Origin: an uncultured Actinomycetes bacterium
Lineage (GTDB): Bacteria > Actinomycetota > Actinomycetes > Nanopelagicales > Nanopelagicaceae
NCBI GenBank assembly: GCA_903863015.1
Contig: CAIPAI010000061.1
Coordinates: 1-53,571 of the forward strand
Direction: 5' to 3'
Length of the DNA stretch: 53,571 bases
The notes beneath the pieces are model-generated. The model saw only the letters and a program-made list of their open reading frames with translations, was not told the origin of the DNA and searched no databases. The position numbers and the translations under genes are program-made. Of the stretch, positions 15,066 to 22,730 are shown piece after piece; the first letter of the stretch is position 1; each line of letters starts with the position of its first letter.

Positions 15066-15785
15066 CTATTCCTCTTTGAGCGCGTGATTGGTGATCTCTG
15101 TACGGATGTCCCAGAGCTCAGGGAAGAAGCATTTGTCGCGTAGTTGACCGATTACTTCGACTGGTGTTCCTTGCGTTCCGGAAACGTGCAATCCGATGCT
15201 GCGCTCAACGACCTTGAAGTGACGATGGCGCCAATTGATCATGCGCTCGTCAACTTCAATAAGTGCTTCCGCCAAGCGGTAGAGCTGATCGTGCTTCTCG
15301 TGGTGCACAAAGAGATCAAGTAGCGAGATGTTGGCGGCCTTAAGTAAGCGATGGAATTCCACGCCGAGTTGTGGAATAACGGCACGTATTCCGTTAAAGC
15401 CGGGTGAGTCGAAACCCGAGCCATGTCCAAGTGCGCGGCGAACTTGCTGATAATCCCACGGTGACATTTTCTCCAGCATGTCGAGATTCTGCGTTGCATG
15501 AATAACGCACATGGGGATGCGATCAACAAGACGAAGTGCGCCAGCTATATCTCCTGCTTGGAGTCGCGTGATGATTTCGTGCGACTCGGCGATGGCGAGC
15601 TTGAGCCAGAGCTCTGAGGATTGGTGCACCACGGTGAAGAGAAGTTCATCGCGATGCTCCCAGGTATCGGGACCCTTCTGTAACGAAAGGAGTTCGTTGG
15701 TGCGGATATAGCGTTCGTAATCGCTATTGCCCGAGCCGGTGAGTACTTGATCTGCGCCATAAGTCATGGAGTGAGAGTACGCCAC
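15066..15785 (-). CDS. tryptophan 2,3-dioxygenase-like heme protein with altered substrate motifs
   Basis: 239 residues with the helical heme-dioxygenase fold of tryptophan 2,3-dioxygenase (TDO). Kept features: DYERYIRTNELLSLQ, the distal His in VVHQSSELWLKLA (H54), the proximal heme His in NWRHRHFKVVER (H189), and the end motif FFPELWDIRTE. Changed features: the family's SGFQSxQ(Y/F)R reads SGFDSPGFN, so the Arg that holds the substrate carboxylate is replaced by N131. The GTGG(S/T)SG loop reads SGTQGTPVE. It is also shorter than usual TDO (about 280-300). So it is a TDO superfamily member, but L-tryptophan may not be its substrate. The start is GTG 15785 with GAGGAG about 10 bases upstream; ATG 15767 is an alternative. 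Divergent from the FAD oxidoreductase, with 89 bases between. Confidence 0.75.
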   Translation of the reverse strand: MAYSHSMTYGADQVLTGSGNSDYERYIRTNELLSLQKGPDTWEHRDELLFTVVHQSSELWLKLAIAESHEIITRLQAGDIAGALRLVDRIPMCVIHATQNLDMLEKMSPWDYQQVRRALGHGSGFDSPGFNGIRAVIPQLGVEFHRLLKAANISLLDLFVHHEKHDQLYRLAEALIEVDERMINWRHRHFKVVERSIGLHVSGTQGTPVEVIGQLRDKCFFPELWDIRTEITNHALKEE

Positions 15786-15874
15786 TCTTGCGTATCTCCT
15801 CTAGCAACTTGTTCAATCAACCTGAAAGAGTTTAGATTCTTAATACACGCGAGTAAGAAACTTATGGAGGGGCT

Positions 15875-17425
15875 ATGAGCCAGGAAAACGTCGACGTCGT
15901 CGTTATCGGAGCCGGACATCAAGGCTTGGTAGCCGCAACTGCGCTCGCAGAAAAAGGCCTTTCCGTGGTTGTGGTGGAACGCTCCGATGTTGCTGGCGGT
16001 GCTATCCGCAGCGGCGAACTTACGCTCCCTGGTTTCACTCATGATTATTGGGCGACGAATATGGGCCTCTTTCTCGGCTCTCCTTACTTTGCAAAGCACG
16101 GCGCCGAACTTGGCGCTCTGGGACTTAAATTCGCGCACTCATCGACTCCGTACGCGTCCGCATTTCCTAACGGTAAGAATCTCAAGGTTGTGCAAGATGG
16201 CGATGCGACGGCAGCAATGTGGTCGGCGCACAACGCAGGCGATGCACAAGGTTGGGCCGCACTTGGTGCACTCTTCGGAGATTTCGCAGGTTCCTACTTC
16301 CCGATGTATGGAAACCCGCTTCCATCCAAAGGCACGTGGCAAGGTGCTCGTGCGTTGTGGAAGGCGCGTGGCAAGAAAGGTTCTGGGGAACTCCTTCGCA
16401 TTCTGCTCTCATCCACGCGCGCACTGGGCGATCGTTACTTTGAAACTCCGGAAGCAAAATCACTTCTTGCGGCTTGGGGAATGCATCTCGATTACGCCCC
16501 CGATATCACCGGCGGCGCAGTCTTTCCATTGCTGGAGTGCTTCTTAGACATGGCTAATGGCATGTCGATCGTTGAAGGCGGAGCAAGCAATCTGGTGAAC
16601 GCCATGGTTGCCCTGCTAGAGAAGAAGGGCGGCAAAGTTCTCCTCGGGACAGATGTGGCGCGCATTTTGGTTAATGAAAAAGGCGCCTTCGGTGTGCGTC
16701 TGGCAAATGGAGAACAAATCTTGGCTAAGCGCGGCGTGATTTCTACGGTCGTTCTTCCAGTGATGGTGAATAACTTGCTGGAGTCTTCAGATGTCCCAGC
16801 CCACATGAAACAAGCGGCAGCGCATTACCGATTTGGTCCAGGAACGATGATGGTGCACTTGGCGACTAATGGGCCGATTCCGTGGAGCGATAGTGAACTT
16901 GCGAAGTTTGCTTACGTGCACGTCGGTCCCTATGTCGATGACATGGCTCGTACATATCAACAATCACTCGCTGGAGAGATTCCAGACGAGCCACTCCTTG
17001 TTGTAGGTCAAAGTTCGGCGGTAGATCCTTCGCGCGCTCCAGAGGGAAAGGCCGTGGTCTGGATCCAGGTACGGACTCTTCCCAACATCCCGAAGGGGAG
17101 CACGTGGGCGGCGCAGAGCGAGCGGGTAGCCGATCAGGTGGTCGCCAAACTCGAGAAATATGCTCCAGGCTTTACCGACACCATTCTGGGTCGCCACGTG
17201 ATGAGCCCAGCCGACCTACAGGCCGCCAACCCCAACCTGGTCGGCGGCGATTCGGTGGCTGGCAGCCACCAGTTGGATCAATTCCTCATGCGACCCAGCC
17301 TCGACCTGGGCAAATACGCCACTGAGATTCCACGCCTCTATATCGCCGGGGCAGGAACGTGGCCAGGGGCCGGGGCCAACGCCATCTCCGGGGGCTTAGC
17401 TGCCGCTCGATTACTCAAGGGGTAA
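15875..17425 (+). CDS. FAD/NAD(P)-dependent oxidoreductase, phytoene-desaturase-like
   Basis: A 516-residue flavoprotein of the amine-oxidase/phytoene-desaturase superfamily. The N-terminal VVVIGAGHQGLVAATAL is the dinucleotide-binding fold, followed by VVVERSDVAGGAIRSGEL, the FAD ribose Glu and GG motif. The C-terminal LYIAGAGTWPGAGANAISGG closes the FAD site. GGAGGGG lies 5 bases before the ATG. It heads a plus-strand run of redox genes. No carotenoid genes are nearby, so carotenoid desaturation is unlikely; oxidation of a C-N or C-C bond in a small molecule fits the context better. Function is unproven; the nearest described architecture is the PYROXD2-like group. Confidence 0.8.
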   Translation: MSQENVDVVVIGAGHQGLVAATALAEKGLSVVVVERSDVAGGAIRSGELTLPGFTHDYWATNMGLFLGSPYFAKHGAELGALGLKFAHSSTPYASAFPNGKNLKVVQDGDATAAMWSAHNAGDAQGWAALGALFGDFAGSYFPMYGNPLPSKGTWQGARALWKARGKKGSGELLRILLSSTRALGDRYFETPEAKSLLAAWGMHLDYAPDITGGAVFPLLECFLDMANGMSIVEGGASNLVNAMVALLEKKGGKVLLGTDVARILVNEKGAFGVRLANGEQILAKRGVISTVVLPVMVNNLLESSDVPAHMKQAAAHYRFGPGTMMVHLATNGPIPWSDSELAKFAYVHVGPYVDDMARTYQQSLAGEIPDEPLLVVGQSSAVDPSRAPEGKAVVWIQVRTLPNIPKGSTWAAQSERVADQVVAKLEKYAPGFTDTILGRHVMSPADLQAANPNLVGGDSVAGSHQLDQFLMRPSLDLGKYATEIPRLYIAGAGTWPGAGANAISGGLAAARLLKG

Positions 17426-17524
17426 GACACTTCCAGGGCTGAGACGCGAAAAAGATTTATTCTCTGCTTCATTGACTCCGCCTTGCGTCTCCTTTACGGT
17501 CGTCAAAACGAGAGCAGGAGTTAC

Positions 17525-18058
17525 ATGACGCCGACCCCGAGTGAGACTCCCCAGCGGGGCAGCGTTTCCGACGGCACCCTTGACCCCACAATCTTCCGTG
17601 GGGTGATGTCCCAATGGGTCACCGGAATCTCGCTCATCACTTCAAGTGATGAGGGCGCTCCGATTGGAATCATCTGCAATTCACTCGCCTCGGTCTCGCT
17701 TGATCCGCTCCTCTTGCTTTGGACGGTAGATCGTAAATCGTCATCTTTTGAACATTGGCAACGAGTCGAACATTGGGCGGTGCACTTTTTGGCCGACGAC
17801 CAACGTCCGTTGGTGAAGCAATTTGCACAGAAAGGCGGAGATAAATTCGCCGGCGTTGAATATGAACTTTCTGATCGTGGAGTTCCGCTCTTGGGGAACT
17901 CTCTCGTTCGGATGGAGTGCACCACTTGGAATCGAATGGATGCAGGCGATCACGTTGTGATCGTGGGAGAAGTGGATTCATTCGAGCAACGATTCGCAAC
18001 CCCGCTTACTTTCGTCCACGGATCTCTCGTGGCCGGAAATTTGCCGGAACCAAAGTAA
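17525..18058 (+). CDS. flavin reductase-like FMN-binding protein
   Basis: A 177-residue split-barrel flavin reductase (HpaC/RutF type), which supplies reduced FMN to a partner monooxygenase. Family features: FRGVMSQWVTGISLITS, GIICNSLASVSLDPLLLLWTV (the FMN phosphate region), HWAVHFLADDQ and the C-terminal GDHVVIVGEV. The start is ATG 17525 with AGGAG 6 bases upstream. It lies 35 bases before a luciferase-like monooxygenase, a classic two-component pairing. Operon membership with the upstream FAD oxidoreductase is likely (99-base gap without terminator). Confidence 0.88.
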   Translation: MTPTPSETPQRGSVSDGTLDPTIFRGVMSQWVTGISLITSSDEGAPIGIICNSLASVSLDPLLLLWTVDRKSSSFEHWQRVEHWAVHFLADDQRPLVKQFAQKGGDKFAGVEYELSDRGVPLLGNSLVRMECTTWNRMDAGDHVVIVGEVDSFEQRFATPLTFVHGSLVAGNLPEPK

Positions 18059-18093
18059 GTAAACCCTTACCGATCGATCCCGAAAGGCACAAC

Positions 18094-19194
18094 ATGGTTA
18101 AGCGCATTGCAGATATGAAAGATTTCAAACTCGGACTCTTCTCGCCGAACTGCTCTTCGGGATTAGCTGTCACCAAGGCACCGGATCGTTGGAGCGGATC
18201 CTGGGAAGATAACCTTCGCCTTGCCAAGATTGCCGACGAAGCAGGAATCGACTTCTTGCTCCCTATCGCTCGCTGGATTGGCTACGGCGGCGAGACTAAT
18301 TTCCACGAGGGCGTTTTGGATCCCACTACATGGGCTGCGGGTCTGCTCGCAAATACCAAGAACATCTTTGTATTCGCCACTATTCACACTGCTTTCAATC
18401 ACCCCATCGTGGTCGCTAAGCAGATGGCAACCGTCGATCACATCGGTCAAGGCCGTGCCGGTATCAATATCGTGGCTGGTTGGAATAAGCCGGAGTACGA
18501 CACCTTCGGTATGGATCTTCCATCCGATCACAATGATCGCTACGCCCTTGCGCAAGAGTGGTGGGAGGTCATCAAGAAGATTTGGACCACCGAAGGCAAG
18601 TTCGACCACGATGGCAAGTTCTTCAAGTTGCAACATGTTGAAGGCATGCCAAAGCCAGTCGATGGAATGCTTCCAGTCCTCAACGCAGGTTCTTCACCTC
18701 AAGGTCGCGAGTTTGCCGCTCGTAACGCCAACTTTGCATTCACTGTTGTCGGCGGTCCCGAAGATGGTGCTGAAGTTGTCAAGCAAGTAACGCAGCAGGC
18801 AAAGGATCAATACAACCGTCAGATGGGCGTCTTTACTCTCGGCCACGTCGTTTGTAAGCCCACTCGTAAAGAAGCCGATGAATTCCTGCACTACTACGCA
18901 GATGAGTACGCAGATTGGAATGCCGTCGACAATTTGATGGAGCTCCAGGGCTTGCATGCCATGTCCTTCAGCAAAGAGATGCTCTCCATGTTCCGCGGCC
19001 GTTTCGCCGCTGGTCATGGTTCTTGCCCACTCATTGGAACTCCAGACGAAGTGGCAGATGCTATTGAAGGCTTCCATAAGGCCGGCTTTGGCGGCATGAC
19101 CTTGGCATTCTTGGATTACGCCAAGGAACTTCCCTACTTCGCCCAAGAGGTCTTGCCACGCTTGGAGCGCAAGGGCGTGCGTTTACCTAGATAA
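18094..19194 (+). CDS. luciferase-like (LLM) flavin-dependent monooxygenase, RutA-like
   Basis: A 366-residue TIM-barrel monooxygenase of the bacterial luciferase superfamily, using FMNH2 and O2. GRAGINIVAGWNKPEYDTFG matches the RutA-type motif (GRFGVNLVTGWQKPEY), and GYGGETNFHEGVLDP and PVLNAGSSPQGREFAARNA are typical of this branch. RutA opens the uracil ring; related members attack other amides, sulfonates and heterocycles. The start is ATG 18094 because GAAAGG lies 7 bases upstream; the longer open frame runs through the flavin reductase gene. Its partner reductase is directly upstream. The rest of the rut set (rutB-E) is not present, so pyrimidine breakdown is not supported; the substrate is unknown. 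Confidence 0.88.
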   Translation: MVKRIADMKDFKLGLFSPNCSSGLAVTKAPDRWSGSWEDNLRLAKIADEAGIDFLLPIARWIGYGGETNFHEGVLDPTTWAAGLLANTKNIFVFATIHTAFNHPIVVAKQMATVDHIGQGRAGINIVAGWNKPEYDTFGMDLPSDHNDRYALAQEWWEVIKKIWTTEGKFDHDGKFFKLQHVEGMPKPVDGMLPVLNAGSSPQGREFAARNANFAFTVVGGPEDGAEVVKQVTQQAKDQYNRQMGVFTLGHVVCKPTRKEADEFLHYYADEYADWNAVDNLMELQGLHAMSFSKEMLSMFRGRFAAGHGSCPLIGTPDEVADAIEGFHKAGFGGMTLAFLDYAKELPYFAQEVLPRLERKGVRLPR

Positions 19195-19201
19195 TGTCTT
19201 T

Positions 19202-20257
19202 ATGACATCTCTCTTTGAAGCATTACGTATCGGCGCTATCACTACTCCTAATCGAGTGGTGATGGCGCCGATGACGCGTAATCGCGCTTCGGCCACCGGC
19301 GTTCCCACCGACTTGATGAGTGAGTACTACGCGCAGCGCGCCTCCTTCGGTCTCATCATCTCCGAGGGAGTGCAACCGGCCGCAATTGGCCAGGGTTACC
19401 CGCATACCCCCGGACTCCATAATGATGAGCAGACCGCCGGTTGGAAGAGAGTTGCTGATGCAGTTCACGGCGCTGGCGGCCACATCTTTTTGCAGTTGAT
19501 GCACGCCGGACGCATTAGTCACGTTGACGTGATTGGTACGCAACCGGTGGCGCCGAGTGCGGTGACGCCGGCTGGGCAACTCTTTACTGGTAGTGGAAAT
19601 AAGCCCTTTGATCAACCACGCGAGATGACGGCTGATGATCTCATCGCTGCTCGTCACGCGTATGTTGATGCAGCTCAACGAGCTGTGTTAGCTGGGTGCG
19701 ATGGCGTTGAGCTTCATGCAGCCAACGGTTACTTGCTCAATCAATTCCTGGCCGACAACTCAAATCAGCGCACGGACCAATATGGCGGTTCTCCTGAGAA
19801 CCGGGCACGATTCGTGATTGAAACGGTGCGCGCGGTGGTTGATGCTGTGGGTGGCGACAAGGTGGGAATCCGAATCTCACCGAATGGAAATTTCAACGAC
19901 ATGGCTGAAACGCAGGTAGAAGAGACTCATGGCGCATTACTCGCCGGTATTGATTCTCTTGGACTTGCCTTTCTTCACGTAGGCGAACAACCAGGCTTTG
20001 CCGGAATTAAGTTTTCCCGCGCACACTGGTCTGGAGTGCTGATTGGGAACACTGGTTATGCAGATAACGACAAGATTGCTTCGGCACACGCGTTAGTGGA
20101 ATCGGGCGGGGCCGACGCGGTCAGCTTTGGTCGGCTCGCCCTCGCAAACCCAGACCTTCCGATGCGGATCAAAGAGGGAACGGTCATGAACGAACCAGAC
20201 TCCCAGACCTTCTACTCGGGTGGGGCAAAGGGGTATACCGATTACCCGACTCTCTAA
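19202..20257 (+). CDS. Old Yellow Enzyme family NADH:flavin oxidoreductase / alkene reductase
   Basis: A 351-residue FMN-dependent ene-reductase that reduces activated C=C bonds. Visible: NRVVMAPMTRNRA (FMN contact), FLQLMHAGRISH, DGVELHAANGYLLNQFL with the His-Asn pair (H..N in VELHAANGY) that binds the substrate carbonyl, SNQRTDQYGGSPENRARF, and the C-terminal AVSFGRLALANPDLP phosphate site. It starts 7 bases after the monooxygenase stop, so it is probably the last gene of the plus-strand run. A strong bidirectional terminator follows. It may also serve xenobiotic or nitro-compound reduction, as NemA does. Confidence 0.9.
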   Translation: MTSLFEALRIGAITTPNRVVMAPMTRNRASATGVPTDLMSEYYAQRASFGLIISEGVQPAAIGQGYPHTPGLHNDEQTAGWKRVADAVHGAGGHIFLQLMHAGRISHVDVIGTQPVAPSAVTPAGQLFTGSGNKPFDQPREMTADDLIAARHAYVDAAQRAVLAGCDGVELHAANGYLLNQFLADNSNQRTDQYGGSPENRARFVIETVRAVVDAVGGDKVGIRISPNGNFNDMAETQVEETHGALLAGIDSLGLAFLHVGEQPGFAGIKFSRAHWSGVLIGNTGYADNDKIASAHALVESGGADAVSFGRLALANPDLPMRIKEGTVMNEPDSQTFYSGGAKGYTDYPTL

Positions 20258-20277
20258 TTATTTCTCATCAGGAATTG

Positions 20278-20311
20278 AAAAAGGGCCCGGGATTACTCCC
20301 GGGCCCTTTTT
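20278..20311. terminator. bidirectional rho-independent terminator
   Basis: AAAAAGGGCCCGGG, loop ATTACT, then CCCGGGCCCTTTTT: a perfect GC-rich stem flanked by A and T runs. It serves both the plus-strand ene-reductase and the convergent cold-shock gene. Confidence 0.95.
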
Positions 20312-20324
20312 ACTTAATTCGTGG

Positions 20325-20528
20325 TTAGCGAGCGTTGACCTGATCGGCTTGAGGACCCTTAGGACCTTGGACGATTTCGAATTCAACGGCTTGGCCCTCT
20401 TCGAGTGCCTTGTAACCGCTACCTTGGATCGCAGAGTAGTGAACGAAGACATCTTGTCCGCCGCCATCTACTGCAATGAAACCAAAACCCTTTTCAGAGT
20501 TGAACCACTTAACTGTTCCCGTTGCCAT
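20325..20528 (-). CDS. cspA: cold-shock domain protein
   Basis: A 67-residue single cold-shock domain protein that binds single-stranded nucleic acid and melts mRNA structure. RNP1 (KGFGFI) and RNP2 (VFVHYS) are intact, with [17 protein letters not shown] at the N-terminus. Length is standard. GGGAG lies 9 bases before the ATG. It is monocistronic, ending at the bidirectional terminator. A long upstream gap suggests a structured 5' UTR, as for cold-shock mRNAs. The symbol marks the family, not a specific paralogue. Confidence 0.96.
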   Translation of the reverse strand: MATGTVKWFNSEKGFGFIAVDGGGQDVFVHYSAIQGSGYKALEEGQAVEFEIVQGPKGPQADQVNAR

Positions 20529-20682
20529 TTAGCTAATCTCCCGGGACGTAGGGGACACGCGGCGATTGCCTCGTGTCAGTCTTCTTCAAAAAGCGTCACC
20601 GAGACCAGCCAACCTGGCGCTCTCGCGCAGGGGAGAAGCTAACGAACGGTACTGCTAAGCGTCTGACTCACTTATGAGGGTA
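20529..20682 (-). promoter_or_regulatory. probable long 5' leader and promoter of the cold-shock gene
   Basis: No gene is seen here. On the minus strand TACCCT (20682-20677) is a plausible actinobacterial -10 box, which would give a leader of about 140 nt before the ATG. No good -35 is visible. Inference from position and the known habit of csp mRNAs. Confidence 0.35.
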
Positions 20683-20795
20683 CACCACGGGCCCCCTGGC
20701 GGGAATTCCCCGCTTAGGGCAAGATGTAATTCAGCGTAAAACCTGACGACACGTGTACTGGGGAAGGTCACACGGACCGGTCAGGAGAAGATCTC

Positions 20796-21323
20796 ATGCT
20801 TACTCAGCCTCACAGTCGATCGCAGGCGCCAGCCGGCGGCATGCTCTTTATTTACTCTGCCCCCACGGCCCTCATCCCGCATATTGAGTGGGCTATTGGA
20901 AATGTGCTGGGTCTACCTGTCCGGCTGGAGTGGAGCACGCAACCGATCTCCCCGGGAACACTTCGTGCTGAATCTGCGTGGCATGGTCCCGAAGGGAGTG
21001 CGTCGAAAATTGCGTCAGCGATGCGGGGATGGCATTACGTGCGCTTTGAGATCACAGAAGATGCGACGAGTTCAAACGATGGTGCAAGATTTCAAGGAAC
21101 TCCTGCGCTGGGAATTCATCACTCGATCATGGGAGTGCATGGAGACATTCATGTTAATGAAGATCGCATTCGAGGCTGTGCCAAGAGAGCTCTGAAGAAT
21201 GGCACCTCGCTCGAAGAAGAATTGGAACAAGTACTCGGTACACCGTGGGATGAGGAGTTGGAACCATTTAGATACTCGGGCGATCAGTCGAGTATCCGAT
21301 GGCTCAAGACCGGCTCCAGCTAA
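20796..21323 (+). CDS. DUF3145 family protein
   Basis: 175 residues, matching the actinobacteria-specific DUF3145 family: GMLFIYSAPTALIPHIEWAI at the start, SPGTLRAESAWHG, ASAMRGWHYVRFEITED, LGIHHSIMGVHGDI and the end LGTPWDEELEPFRYSG with a final WL. AGGAGA lies 7-8 bases before the ATG. No known biochemical function. In streptomycetes a DUF3145 gene also sits beside the fabD-fabH-acpP-fabF cluster, as it does here next to accD, so a link to fatty-acid synthesis is suggested by conserved position. It is convergent with accD, with only 5 bases between the stops. Confidence 0.9.
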   Translation: MLTQPHSRSQAPAGGMLFIYSAPTALIPHIEWAIGNVLGLPVRLEWSTQPISPGTLRAESAWHGPEGSASKIASAMRGWHYVRFEITEDATSSNDGARFQGTPALGIHHSIMGVHGDIHVNEDRIRGCAKRALKNGTSLEEELEQVLGTPWDEELEPFRYSGDQSSIRWLKTGSS

Positions 21324-21328
21324 GAGTT

Positions 21329-22717
21329 TTAGAGCGGGATGTTTCCGTGGTCACCACGAAGTGCTGGTGCACCCAAAATCGCTTTCGCGATAGCGGTTCG
21401 AGTCGCGTTCGGCTCAATGATTTCATCGACGACACCAATTTCGACTGCTCGCGTCACACCACCAGAAATTTGTTCATGCTCAGCGGCAAGTTCTAATTCC
21501 ATATCATTTCTTTGATCGTCAGGAACTTCAGAGAGTAAACGACGATGCAGAATTCGAATGGCAGCAACAGCGCCCATGACGGCAACTTCAGCGCCGGGCC
21601 AAGCGAAGACTTTGGTTGCACCAAGAGAGCGGGAATTCATTGCGATATATGCGCCGCCGTAAGCCTTTCGGGTGACCAAAGTGACGCGAGGGACGACTGC
21701 TTCAGCGAATGCGTGGAGGAGTTTTGCTCCGCGCCGAACAACGCCATCCCACTCTTGTCCCACACCTGGCAAGTAACCCGGAACATCAACAAGAACAACA
21801 AGAGGTATTCCGAAGGCATCGCACATGCGTACAAAGCGCGCAGCCTTTTCGGCGGAAGAGGAATCCAGGCAGCCACCTAGCCGAAGTGGGTTATTCGCAA
21901 CAACACCAACGGTTCTTCCACCGAAGCGTCCTAGGGTCGTCACGATGTTTGGCGCCCACTTCGGATGAAGTTCTTGTATCCCGCCGGCATCGAGTACGCC
22001 CTCGATTAGTGGATGGACGTCATATGCCCGCTTTGAGGATTCGGGCATGAGGCCAGCCAGATCTACTTCAGGAAGTTTCTCTGCCATCGAGCCTTGATTA
22101 CCCAGCAGTGAAGCCAGGCGTCGAGTCGCGCTGTAGGCCTCATCATCATCCTCGGCAACGACATGCACGACACCGCTTCGACGACCGTGTGGCTCTGGGC
22201 CACCGAGACGTGCCATATCAACTGATTCACCTGTAACGCTCTTCACGACATCGGGACCAGTAACGAAGACGCGACCATCAGGCCCCAGGATGACAATGTC
22301 AGTAAGTGCTGGCCCATATGCCCCGCCGCCAGCTGCCGGTCCTAAAACGAGTGAGATTTGTGGAATCTTTCCGCTAGCCCGAGTCATGACGGCAAAGACT
22401 CGACCAAATGCATCAAGGGAAGCGACACCTTCGCGCAGACGTGCGCCACCTGAATGCCACAAGCCGATAACGGGACACTTCGCCGTGAGGGCGTATTCGT
22501 ACGCCGCCAGGATGACTTCGCAACCCGCCTGTCCCATGGCGCCACCTTGAATGGTGGCGTCGGTGGAGAAGATAGCAACTTCGGTGCCATCGATTTTTCC
22601 GTGGGCTGCGAGCATCCCGGAATCATCGCGTGGTGTGAGTAGCGAAAGCGTGCCTGAATCAATGAGACGGTTGAGACGTACTTCTGGATCCTTTGGATTA
22701 ATTTCGTTCTCGCTCAT
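21329..22717 (-). CDS. accD6: acyl-CoA carboxylase carboxyltransferase (beta) subunit, AccD6-like
   Basis: A 462-residue carboxyltransferase with two crotonase-like halves, which passes CO2 from carboxybiotin to acetyl-CoA or propionyl-CoA to make malonyl- or methylmalonyl-CoA. Visible: CPVIGLWHSGGARLREG and GPAAGGGAYGPAL (oxyanion holes of the N half), then FVRMCDAFGIPLVVLVDVPGYLPG (in part) and RKAYGGAYIAMNSRSLGA (C half). Length is a little under that of PccB/AccD5. The start ATG 22717 has GGAGAAG 3-9 bases upstream. It is the last gene of the fab operon, 13 bases after fabF, as accD6 follows kasB in mycobacteria. The biotin carboxylase/carrier subunit is not in the window. Acetyl-CoA is the likely substrate from context. 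Confidence 0.88.
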   Translation of the reverse strand: MSENEINPKDPEVRLNRLIDSGTLSLLTPRDDSGMLAAHGKIDGTEVAIFSTDATIQGGAMGQAGCEVILAAYEYALTAKCPVIGLWHSGGARLREGVASLDAFGRVFAVMTRASGKIPQISLVLGPAAGGGAYGPALTDIVILGPDGRVFVTGPDVVKSVTGESVDMARLGGPEPHGRRSGVVHVVAEDDDEAYSATRRLASLLGNQGSMAEKLPEVDLAGLMPESSKRAYDVHPLIEGVLDAGGIQELHPKWAPNIVTTLGRFGGRTVGVVANNPLRLGGCLDSSSAEKAARFVRMCDAFGIPLVVLVDVPGYLPGVGQEWDGVVRRGAKLLHAFAEAVVPRVTLVTRKAYGGAYIAMNSRSLGATKVFAWPGAEVAVMGAVAAIRILHRRLLSEVPDDQRNDMELELAAEHEQISGGVTRAVEIGVVDEIIEPNATRTAIAKAILGAPALRGDHGNIPL

Positions 22718-22730
22718 TTCTTCTCCTTCG

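Noticed and set aside
15864-15878. Four-codon frame ATG GAG GGG CTA TGA overlapping the FAD oxidoreductase start
   Set aside because: It is formed by the ribosome binding site itself; coincidence is the simplest explanation.
15875-17425. Phytoene desaturase of carotenoid synthesis
   Set aside because: Superfamily likeness only; no crtB, crtE or other carotenoid genes nearby.
18094-20257. A uracil-degradation (rut) operon
   Set aside because: Only RutA-like and RutF-like proteins occur; rutB-E and a pyrimidine permease are missing.
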